A stretch of DNA of 59,072 nucleotides from the NCBI GenBank assembly GCA_949959185.1, contig CATLIX010000014.1:1-59072 (forward strand), in the 5' to 3' direction. The stretch comes from an uncultured Eubacterium sp. Lineage in GTDB: Bacteria; Bacillota; Clostridia; Lachnospirales; Lachnospiraceae. How positions within the stretch are numbered: position 1 is the first letter of the stretch; each line of letters begins with the position of its first letter. Below are positions 52,047-59,072 of the stretch, piece after piece. The notes under the pieces are model-generated. The model did not search any database and was not told the origin of the DNA. It was given only the letters and a program-made list of their open reading frames with translations. Both the position numbers and the translations under genes were made by a program.

Positions 52047-53180
52047 TCAGGTATCTGCCAGCTTCTTTATGATTCCGCAGGCTTTATAATGTTCCAGGGG
52101 ATAATATTCCACCGGAACCTGCTTTTCCTGGGCAAGTTTCAGAATATGGGCCAGGGAACGGTCTTCTCTGCAGCAGCTGCTGATTAATATTTTCCAGGGA
52201 ATCCGCCGGAGAAGTACTCTGGTGGTTTCCCCGATTCCCGGTTTTATCAGGTTTATATCTGAAATGCCAAATTTTCGGCCGATGGCCCTGACTTCCTGAA
52301 GTCCGGCATTTTCCGCCCTTTTTCCTTCTGTGCTGCCATTGGGGCACAGTTTCCGGCTTACAGGTGCAGAATACTTCCAGTCCTCAGGAAAATTCTCTGT
52401 CTTCCCTTTTGCGGCCGAAGGATAACAGTCAAATTCCCTCTCTATGGCTTCGATAAAGTCATAGGACAGGTCTTCCCGCTCCATTTCTTCATAATAAACC
52501 GCTCCGTGAAAATCATGCGCTCCAATAATATCATCCCGCAGAAAAGTTCGGCTTACCAGTCCGGAAACGGTACCGTTCAGACAGGAACTGGGAATCAGAA
52601 TATCTTCGTGGGTGCCGCACAGGTCTGTGACGCCGGCCGGGTCTGCCAGCACCGCAATCTCATCGGAGACACCGGGATATGCTGCCAGCTCCTTCTTAAG
52701 CTCTCCCAGTATGGCCCCTTTTCCAATCCATCCGTCCACAAACAGGAGACGCTTTGCCTCATATATTTCCAGCAGAAACTTCATGGCATTATGGTCAATA
52801 CCTCTGCCCCGGATAATGGAAATGGAATAATGTTTTACCTCAGCCTGATATTTTCTTAAGATATAACGTTTCAGCAGGATTCCAACCGGCGTGCCTGCCC
52901 GCGCCAGGGAAACCAGCACCGCCTGGCTGCCTTTTTTCTCCATGATTTTATCCGCCAGAACTCCCACTGCCTGGGCGGTGGCCCCGGCATAGTGCGCAAG
53001 GCCTTCCCGGTACGCCTCCATATAAGCCGGAGTGGGAACGTATTCCAGGGGCAGCATTTCACAGTAATGGCGCCCCGCCTGGATTTCCCGTTCCCGCTCC
53101 TGGGCCGGCTGGGGCTTCACCATTCCGGTAATATCTTTCAGCAGAAATATCACGTCGTCTTCTCTGTAGGAACTTCTCAT
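52047..53180 (-). CDS. StiP-type phosphoribosyltransferase with PELOTA RNA-binding domain
   Basis: A 377-residue protein often labelled cysteine protease StiP, but the family is better described as a PRTase (PF11202) fused to a PELOTA-like domain (PF15608). The N-terminal part has FLLKDITGMV, SLARAGTPVGILLKRY and a HYSISIIRGRGID segment. The middle has LFVDGWIGKGAI at the PRPP-binding position. The C-terminal domain (about 290-377) has EVRAIGRKFGI and ILISSCCREDRSLAHIL, resembling ribosomal L7Ae/PELOTA folds. It is encoded one base after the TRSP gene, as an operon pair. Confidence 0.88.
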   Translation of the reverse strand: MRSSYREDDVIFLLKDITGMVKPQPAQEREREIQAGRHYCEMLPLEYVPTPAYMEAYREGLAHYAGATAQAVGVLADKIMEKKGSQAVLVSLARAGTPVGILLKRYILRKYQAEVKHYSISIIRGRGIDHNAMKFLLEIYEAKRLLFVDGWIGKGAILGELKKELAAYPGVSDEIAVLADPAGVTDLCGTHEDILIPSSCLNGTVSGLVSRTFLRDDIIGAHDFHGAVYYEEMEREDLSYDFIEAIEREFDCYPSAAKGKTENFPEDWKYSAPVSRKLCPNGSTEGKRAENAGLQEVRAIGRKFGISDINLIKPGIGETTRVLLRRIPWKILISSCCREDRSLAHILKLAQEKQVPVEYYPLEHYKACGIIKKLADT

Positions 53181-53181
53181 T

Positions 53182-54354
53182 TCAGCACCACCTGATTACC
53201 TGTATATTGTCGTTGCCTGCAAGGTGCAACGCCTGCCGCAGAGAGCGCAGCCCTTCTTCCGTTACCGCCGCGTCCGTGAGTACCAGTACCCGGTGGCAGG
53301 GAGATAAATCATAAATATATGTCACCCGCTCCGAATCGTAGAAACTGGCAAGCTGATACCGCTCATGGAGGGGATATTCCGGAGCGCTGCTGACTGCAAT
53401 GGGGCTGCGGGTAGTAGCATGAAATCTTACCTGACGCCCCTGTTCCTGGAGTTTCCGGCCAAGGTAAAGACCTGGATACATAAATTCCTCGGTGCCCAGT
53501 ACAAGAATATGTTCCTCGGCCCCGGTGGGAATTTCCCGGAAAATCTGCTCACACATCTCTTCACAGGCTGCCCGGTAAGTTTTTCCGTGATGGAGTTTTC
53601 TGGTATTCATATAACCGGAAATCTCCGTAATATGACAGAGGTTCCCGGCATGGCTCTCCTCAGAAAGTCCCTGGGAGCCTGAAGTCATACAGACAGAATC
53701 AACAGAATCAGAACCGGCGGCTTCCGTTTTGGAGCGGCAGTCATAATAAGTACCGTCGCCTCTGCAGGACTCTGCCCGCTCCGGGTAGCCGCTGTAATCT
53801 GCTTTCACAAGATAAACCAAATCTATTCCCTCTGCCTGATAAACACTTCGGGAATTTTCATCCATACCGTTTAACAGGGACGCCGCGGAAAACCTGAGGT
53901 GTTCCCCATAAGTTTCCCGCAGCAGCCTGATAATTTTCCTTATGGTATTTCCGGTGGTCACCTCGTCCTCTGCGAATATCACCCGGTCTGTGTGCTCCAG
54001 AATTTTATCCAGTTCATTTTTTACCAGCTTCTGCTCTGTGGCATGGCTGTGGGACTCGGAAAAATACAAATATTCCCCATGGGGAACCTTTTCTCTGGTG
54101 GTATGTATCCCATACGTATCCAGTTCTGCCGCCAGCGTTTCCCCGATGGCTGTGGCTGTCTCCGCAAATCCCACCACCAGCAGGCGTTCGTTCGGGTAAC
54201 GCCGGCGCACCAGCTCCGCCAGTGCGGAAAACATGTCCAGCGCTTTTCCCGGAGATACGGGAATATGCTTTCCCTGATATTTATTTATCACCAGATAATT
54301 CCGTTTTGTATTATTTTCCCGTTTTGCCAGAGAAGCAATTTCTGCTGTATACAT
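53182..54354 (-). CDS. TRSP-domain phosphoribosyltransferase of the Ter island
   Basis: A 390-residue two-domain protein. Residues 1-210 form a phosphoribosyltransferase (PF15609) with VVGFAETATAIGETLA and the PRPP loop VIFAEDEVTTGNTIR. The C-terminal domain (about 260-390) carries the name-giving TRSP motif in FHATTRSPIAV and LVLGTEEFMYPGLYLG. A linker of about 40 residues is rich in Ser, Gly and Cys. GGGAGGAAG precedes the ATG. With the StiP-like and CitE-like proteins it forms the biosynthetic module described for ter loci. The usual ATP-grasp partner is not in the window. Confidence 0.9.
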   Translation of the reverse strand: MYTAEIASLAKRENNTKRNYLVINKYQGKHIPVSPGKALDMFSALAELVRRRYPNERLLVVGFAETATAIGETLAAELDTYGIHTTREKVPHGEYLYFSESHSHATEQKLVKNELDKILEHTDRVIFAEDEVTTGNTIRKIIRLLRETYGEHLRFSAASLLNGMDENSRSVYQAEGIDLVYLVKADYSGYPERAESCRGDGTYYDCRSKTEAAGSDSVDSVCMTSGSQGLSEESHAGNLCHITEISGYMNTRKLHHGKTYRAACEEMCEQIFREIPTGAEEHILVLGTEEFMYPGLYLGRKLQEQGRQVRFHATTRSPIAVSSAPEYPLHERYQLASFYDSERVTYIYDLSPCHRVLVLTDAAVTEEGLRSLRQALHLAGNDNIQVIRWC

Positions 54355-54424
54355 AACTTCCTCCCGTCCGGCTGCTCACCACAATCTGCCAGCTCCCCGG
54401 ACGCCCTGATTTCAATTGAATCTG

Positions 54425-55363
54425 TCACACAAATTTTTTTACTTTTTCGTAGATTCCCTGACCGTCCAGTCCGTATTTTTCCAGCAGTTTTGCTGCAGGT
54501 CCGGACTCTCCGAATACGTCGTTGATACCGATTTTGCATACAGGTGTGGGGGCCTTTTCACACAGACAGTCGCAGACTGCGCTTCCCAGGCCTCCAATCA
54601 CGGAATGTTCCTCTACGGTAATCACTTTTCCGGTTTTTTTCGCAGAACGGACAATCAGTTCCTCGTCCAGAGGCTTGATGGTATGAATATTGATGACTTC
54701 CGCCTGAATGCCTTCGGAAGCAAGTTTCTCCGCCGCTTCCAGAGAGGCTGCCACGCACAGGCCTGTTGCCGCAATGGTCACATCTGTTCCTTCCCGCAGC
54801 ACTACCCCTTTTCCAATTTCAAATTTATAATCTTCCCGGTCGTTAATCACAGGCACTGCCAGACGCCCGAACCTCAGATATACCGGGCCCTCCATCTCAT
54901 AGGCTGCCTTTACGGCTGCTCTGGCTTCCACATCATCGGCCGGATTGATAATGGTCATACCGGGAATGGTACGCATTAAGGCAATATCCTCGTTGCACTG
55001 ATGGGTTGCACCGTCTTCCCCCACGGAAATTCCCGCGTGGGTGGCTCCTATTTTCACATTCAGATGGGGATAGCCGATGGAATTGCGCACCTGCTCAAAG
55101 GCTCTCCCTGCTGCAAACATGGCAAAAGAGCTTACAAAAGGCACTTTTCCCGTTGTGGCAATGCCTGCCGCAATGCCTGTCATATTACATTCTGCAATTC
55201 CGCAGTCCAGATGGCGCTCCGGAAATTCTTTCTGAAACAGTCCTGTTTTGGTGGCGGCGGCAAGATCCGCATCCAGCACTACCAGATTCTCATGCTCTCT
55301 GCCCAGTTCCACCAGCGCTTTCCCGTAACTTTCTCTGGTTGCAATTTTCTTTACTTCCGGCAT
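54425..55363 (-). CDS. transketolase, C-terminal subunit
   Basis: A 312-residue subunit with the pyrimidine-binding and C-terminal domains of transketolase. Features are DLAAATKTGLF, the SFAMFAAGRAFEQVRNSI segment, VGEDGATHQCNEDIALM and EHSVIGGLGSAV. It works with the N-terminal subunit in the non-oxidative pentose phosphate pathway. The ATG overlaps the N-subunit stop by 13 bases, so equimolar synthesis is expected. Confidence 0.95.
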   Translation of the reverse strand: MPEVKKIATRESYGKALVELGREHENLVVLDADLAAATKTGLFQKEFPERHLDCGIAECNMTGIAAGIATTGKVPFVSSFAMFAAGRAFEQVRNSIGYPHLNVKIGATHAGISVGEDGATHQCNEDIALMRTIPGMTIINPADDVEARAAVKAAYEMEGPVYLRFGRLAVPVINDREDYKFEIGKGVVLREGTDVTIAATGLCVAASLEAAEKLASEGIQAEVINIHTIKPLDEELIVRSAKKTGKVITVEEHSVIGGLGSAVCDCLCEKAPTPVCKIGINDVFGESGPAAKLLEKYGLDGQGIYEKVKKFV

Positions 55364-56190
55364 AATGCTTCACCTGCTTTCTCCAGTTCTTTCATGGCAA
55401 TTTCGTATTCTTCGTCGTTGGGAGCCTTACCATGCCATCCGGCCTGATTTTCCATATAGGAAACGCCTTTGCCTTTCAGTGTCTTCAACACAATGGCTGT
55501 GGGCTGCCCTTTCGTTGCCCGCGCTTCCTGAAAAGCTGCCCGCAGGGAATCAAAGTCATTTCCGTCCGCCACGTTAATCACATGGAACTGGAAAGCTCTG
55601 AATTTCTCATCAATGGGATAAGGGGAACATACGTCTTCGATTTTACCGTCAATCTGCAGGCCATTGTTGTCCACAATCACCACCAGATTGTCCAGCTTCC
55701 GGTGCCCTGCAAACATGGCCGCTTCCCACACCTGGCCTTCCTGCAGTTCCCCGTCGCCCAAAAGGGTGTACACCCGGTAACTGTCATTGCTTATCTGAGC
55801 GGACACCGCCATGCCCACTGCTGCGGAAATCCCCTGCCCCAGAGAGCCGCTGGACATATCAATACCCGGCGTATGCTGCAGGCAGGGATGCCCCTGTAAA
55901 TGGGAACCGATATGACGCAGTGTTTTTAGGTCTTCCACCGGAAAATAGCCTCTGTTGGCGAGAGCCGCATACAGTCCCGGAGCCGTATGGCCCTTGGAGA
56001 GTACAAACCGGTCCCGGTCCGGCTTTTTCGGGTTCTGAGGGTCAATATTCATTTCTTCAAAATACAGATACGTAAACACCTCTGCAGCGGAAAGGGAGCC
56101 GCCGGGATGGCCGGCTTTCGCCGCATGTACGGAAGTCAGAATTCCTTTGCGGACTTCATTGGCTGCTTTCTGAAGTTCTAAATTTTCCAT
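55351..56190 (-). CDS. transketolase, N-terminal subunit
   Basis: A 279-residue TPP-binding half of transketolase. Features are GHPGGSLSAAEV, the DRFVLSKGHTAPGLYAAL segment, and the TPP site LGDGELQEGQVWEAAMFAG with IVDNNGLQIDG. AAGGAG fixes the start at 56190; the longer frame to 56292 is not supported. It lies between the transaldolase-like gene and the C-subunit gene, which together interconvert pentose and hexose phosphates. Confidence 0.95.
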   Translation of the reverse strand: MENLELQKAANEVRKGILTSVHAAKAGHPGGSLSAAEVFTYLYFEEMNIDPQNPKKPDRDRFVLSKGHTAPGLYAALANRGYFPVEDLKTLRHIGSHLQGHPCLQHTPGIDMSSGSLGQGISAAVGMAVSAQISNDSYRVYTLLGDGELQEGQVWEAAMFAGHRKLDNLVVIVDNNGLQIDGKIEDVCSPYPIDEKFRAFQFHVINVADGNDFDSLRAAFQEARATKGQPTAIVLKTLKGKGVSYMENQAGWHGKAPNDEEYEIAMKELEKAGEALCRK

Positions 56191-56301
56191 ATAATTTCTC
56201 CTTGTTGTGTAAAAAGAATGCGCTGTCTGTCTCTGCTCCGGAAACCGGAAAATTCCTGCACCGGAGACATTTTTCTGTCTGTTTCCCCTCATTCACCCCT
56301 T

Positions 56302-56955
56302 TTACTCCCCGAAAACTGCTCTGTAATCTTTCTGGAATTTCTCAATTCCCTGGTCTGTCAGAGGATGTTTCGTCATCTGCTCAATCACGCTCCAGGGAAT
56401 GGTTGCAATATCTGCTCCGGCCAGCGCACAGTCATGGACATGGATGGTATTGCGGATGCTGGCCGCAATGATTTCCGTTTCCAGTCCGTAACTATCGAAA
56501 ATGGTAACAATATCTTCAATTAACTGAATGCCGGGCTGGCTGATGTCGTCCAGCCGCCCCAGGAAAGGCGATACATAGGTGGCCCCTGCTCTGGCCGCCA
56601 GCAATGCCTGATTTGCTGTGAAAATCAGCGTCACATTGGTTTTAATCCCTTCTCCTGAAAGTACCTTAACGGCTTTCAGCCCTTCCACAGTCATGGGAAT
56701 CTTCACAATCATATTGGGATGAATCGCCGCAATCTCCCGTCCCTCTTTTATCATGCCCTCTGCATCTGTTGTGGTTGCCTTTACTTCCCCGCTGATGGGT
56801 CCGTCCACGATAGCTGCAATCTCTCTGATTACTTCATTAAAATCTCTGCCCTCTTTTGCAATCAGAGAGGGGTTGGTGGTCACTCCGCAGATTACCCCCA
56901 TATCATTTGCTTTGCGAATGTCATCCACATTGGCTGTGTCAATAAATAATTTCAT
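56302..56955 (-). CDS. fructose-6-phosphate aldolase / small transaldolase
   Basis: A 217-residue protein of the FSA/TalC family. Visible are [26 protein letters not shown], the Schiff-base lysine in IVKIPMT, and [20 protein letters not shown]. The length and sequence class do not decide between transaldolase and fructose-6-phosphate aldolase. Next to a split transketolase, transaldolase activity is likelier. AAAAGGAGGAAAGG precedes the ATG. Confidence 0.93.
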   Translation of the reverse strand: MKLFIDTANVDDIRKANDMGVICGVTTNPSLIAKEGRDFNEVIREIAAIVDGPISGEVKATTTDAEGMIKEGREIAAIHPNMIVKIPMTVEGLKAVKVLSGEGIKTNVTLIFTANQALLAARAGATYVSPFLGRLDDISQPGIQLIEDIVTIFDSYGLETEIIAASIRNTIHVHDCALAGADIATIPWSVIEQMTKHPLTDQGIEKFQKDYRAVFGE

Positions 56956-57031
56956 TACCTTTCCTCCTTTTGTTTTCCGGACAAAACACTTCCTCCCTCA
57001 TTCTACAGGAAATTTTCATTTCCTACAAGGT

Positions 57032-58264
57032 CTAACTGAATTTCCTTACAAGAATATCGCTTTTTTCCAGAAATTCTTCAATGGTATGAAATCCCAGCCT
57101 TCTTAAAAGTTCCGGTACGAAAGGATTTTCCAGCGGCGTCCGGTATTCCGCCGCCTCTCCGTAACGCTCCACATTTTTTCTGCCTTCTTCTTTGTCTATG
57201 ATGATTTTCGGCCCTCCCACGCAGCCGCCCCGGCATCCCATCCCCTCAAAAAAATTGGCTTTCGTCTTTCCCCGTTTCAGCCGCTCTATCATTTCCCGGC
57301 AGGCCGGCACACCGTCTGCCTGTTCTGCCCGGACTTCAATGCTGCGCTCCGGCCTGAGCTGTTCCACCGTGGTCTTCACAGCCTCACTGACCCCTCCTGT
57401 TCTGGCATAAATCCGCCCTGCTCTGGAAGAATGCTCTTTATCGTCTTCTCCAAGCTGTTCCGGATGAATATCCGCCGCCTCAAACATGTCCTGCACTTCC
57501 TGAAAGGTCAGCACATAGTCCACTGCGTCGGCAATATCTCCTTCTCTGGCTTCCTGCTTCTTGGCCATGCAGGGACCGATAAATACGGTAACCGCATCCG
57601 GGTGGAGCTTTTTCACTACCCGTCCTGCCGCAATCATGGGAGATACGGCTCCCGGCACATGGGGCATCAGCTCCTGATATACTTTCCGTATCATGGCAAT
57701 CCACACAGGACAGCAGCAGCTTGTAAGCTGATAATCCTGTTCTTCCCGGATATTAGCGTCAAACTCCAGCGCTTCCTTCAATGTTAAAATATCTGCAAAT
57801 ACAGCCACCTCTATCAGCCCCTGAAATCCCATGGCTTTAAAGGCCGCCCGCAGCTTTCCGGTGGTAACCTCCGGCCCGAACTGCCCCAGAAATGCCGGAG
57901 CCACCAGGGCATACACCTCCCGCTGTTTTCCTCTGACTGCCCGCAGCACCGGAACCACATCTTTATTGGCCACCAGTTTTTCCAGCCTGCACGCCTCCAC
58001 ACAGGCGCCGCAGCCCGTACATTTTTCTTTGTTAATATAGACCTTCCCGTTTTCGTCCTGCTCAAAGGCGTCAAAAATGCAGCTTCTCTCACAGGCTTTC
58101 TCATAGGCGCACTGCTGGCATTCTTCTGCAAATATCACAGGGGCGTGTTTCTCCGGATGAAGAAGGCAATCCATGTGATATGGATTATATTCTTCCTCCA
58201 GTACACGCCCCTTTCCTGCTTCCTGCTCTAAAATATCCAGATATAACTGATGAAATGTTTTCAT
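57032..58264 (-). CDS. [FeFe]-hydrogenase, monomeric, group B-like
   Basis: A 410-residue enzyme that reduces protons with electrons from ferredoxin, or oxidises H2. N-terminal ferredoxin-like cysteines (CQQCAYEKACERSC, then CTGCGACVEAC) precede the H-cluster domain. The H-cluster motifs are TSCCCPVW (L1), IGPCMAKKQEA (L2) and EGMGCRGGCVGG (L3). The L1 motif has an extra cysteine compared with the TSCCPxW of classical group A enzymes, which is a feature of group B-like proteins. The ATG at 58264 follows CGAGGAAAA. The gene stands alone, without visible maturases. Confidence 0.9.
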   Translation of the reverse strand: MKTFHQLYLDILEQEAGKGRVLEEEYNPYHMDCLLHPEKHAPVIFAEECQQCAYEKACERSCIFDAFEQDENGKVYINKEKCTGCGACVEACRLEKLVANKDVVPVLRAVRGKQREVYALVAPAFLGQFGPEVTTGKLRAAFKAMGFQGLIEVAVFADILTLKEALEFDANIREEQDYQLTSCCCPVWIAMIRKVYQELMPHVPGAVSPMIAAGRVVKKLHPDAVTVFIGPCMAKKQEAREGDIADAVDYVLTFQEVQDMFEAADIHPEQLGEDDKEHSSRAGRIYARTGGVSEAVKTTVEQLRPERSIEVRAEQADGVPACREMIERLKRGKTKANFFEGMGCRGGCVGGPKIIIDKEEGRKNVERYGEAAEYRTPLENPFVPELLRRLGFHTIEEFLEKSDILVRKFS

Positions 58265-58413
58265 GGTTTTTCCTCGTTTCTGTTTTTCCATTAGTATTGA
58301 CAGAAACAGGAAAGGGCATACGCAGTATGCTGAACGTATCCCATTTAAACGCACTTGTGAAACAATATTTACCTTCTCTGCAGGCTGTGTATCCTGCCTG
58401 AAAGACTTTTATG

Positions 58414-59072
58414 TCAGGAAAGAGCACTTTTACGCATTAAGGCAACAAGTTCTTTCTCACAGGATAAAAAGCCCACAGTCACCACAAGAGCCAGCAGCTC
58501 CGCCGCCACAATGGCCAGCCAGATTCCGTCCATGCCAAAAAATACCGGCAGAATTGCCACCATCGCAATCTGGAACACATTCTGCAGCACAAAGGCAGTA
58601 AGCCCAAACGCCAGAATCCGGCTGTAGAGCACTGCTGATTCCAGCAATTCCCCTTCTGCTCCCAGTGCGGCGGCAATGGGCCTGGCAAACACAAATCCTG
58701 TCACGGACAGCAGCAGACTTAACCCGGTTGCAAAATACACCAGCATGGAAAAATACTGGTTTGCCTCTCCGGATTTTCCCTCGCCCAGAGTTTTGGAAAT
58801 CACCGCACTGCCTCCCGTACCAATCATAATGCCCGTGGTACCAAAGGCCATGCAGACCGGCATAATCAGATTTACCGCTGCAAAGGGTGTCTTTCCCACA
58901 TAATTGGACACAAAAAATCCGTCCACAATCTCGTACAGAGATGCGCAGATCATCATCAGTATCGGTGATATCACAAAACGCAGTAATTTTTTATAACACC
59001 ACTTTACAACTTTTCCATAAAAAATGTCATACAGGACTTTCTGATGTATAATAAGTTTGCAAACAAAAAAAT
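58414..59072 (-). pseudogene. MATE-family efflux gene, internally deleted and cut by the window edge
   Basis: The reading frame is open to the window end and has no ATG, so the true start is either a GTG at 58974 or lies beyond 59072. The first part, from VVKWCYKKLLRFVISPILMM through SLYEIVDGFFVSNYVGKTPF to FVLQNVFQ, matches the first five helices of a MATE transporter. It then joins directly to IAMVAILPVFFGMDGIWLA, which matches the region before the last helices. About 200 residues are missing, in frame. With about eight helices at most it is probably not functional as a transporter. Confidence 0.7.

Overview
The window reads as a chromosomal segment of a low-to-mid GC, spore-forming clostridial Firmicute, most likely a Lachnospiraceae member. 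The indicators are spoVG, the paired glgC/glgD genes, a two-subunit transketolase, a DUF6465 protein, a BceAB/BceRS-type module, a DnaD/DnaI-type helicase-loader pair and a monomeric [FeFe]-hydrogenase. The genus cannot be fixed from the sequence. I saw no rRNA, tRNA or CRISPR.

Layout. 1-1.9 kb: a complete IS1182-type insertion sequence with visible terminal inverted repeats. 2-9.9 kb: an accessory, defence-island-like stretch, all on the minus strand. It holds an XRE regulator with C-terminal helical repeats, a tight four-gene operon of unrecognised function (membrane protein, triple G-x-x-D protein, HExxH metallopeptidase-like protein, small protein) bracketed by 38-bp direct repeats, and an RloA/RloB (AbiL-like) ATPase pair whose rloB is frameshifted twice. 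10-22.3 kb: housekeeping genes, namely apbE, a NusG-II protein and a Gx transporter; a foldase-like lipoprotein; mfd; pth; uppP; a DUF2284 protein; spoVG; glgC-glgD. 22.5-27.7 kb, plus strand: murC, a DnaA-box-rich intergenic region, a DnaD-like gene, a DnaI-like gene and prs.

27.8-34.2 kb: a BceAB-type peptide-antibiotic ABC transporter with its kinase and regulator, a matching BceR-type operator, and a receiver-alarmone-synthetase fusion at the head of the regulatory operon. 34.4-39 kb: DUF6465 protein, a histidine-less HPr paralogue, a CDF metal transporter, an NCS2 purine permease and a GNAT enzyme, followed by a 226-bp nested palindrome. 39.3-54.4 kb: a Ter (tellurium/stress) island with HAD phosphatase, Ca-type P-ATPase, two TerD proteins, TelA, YceG-like protein, rhomboid protease, trypsin-like protease, and the biosynthetic module of a CitE-like lyase, a StiP/PELOTA phosphoribosyltransferase and a TRSP phosphoribosyltransferase. 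A type I toxin-antitoxin-like locus lies inside the island. 54.4-59 kb: two-subunit transketolase, fructose-6-phosphate aldolase-type transaldolase, an [FeFe]-hydrogenase, and a MATE gene with a large internal deletion running off the window edge.

The main candidates for something undescribed are the direct-repeat-bracketed operon at 3.2-8.0 kb, a gap-free duplicated 74-bp stem-loop (34272-34345 and 42848-42921), and several families of palindromic intergenic repeats. Start codons were chosen from visible ribosome-binding sites, so several genes begin downstream of the longest open frame.
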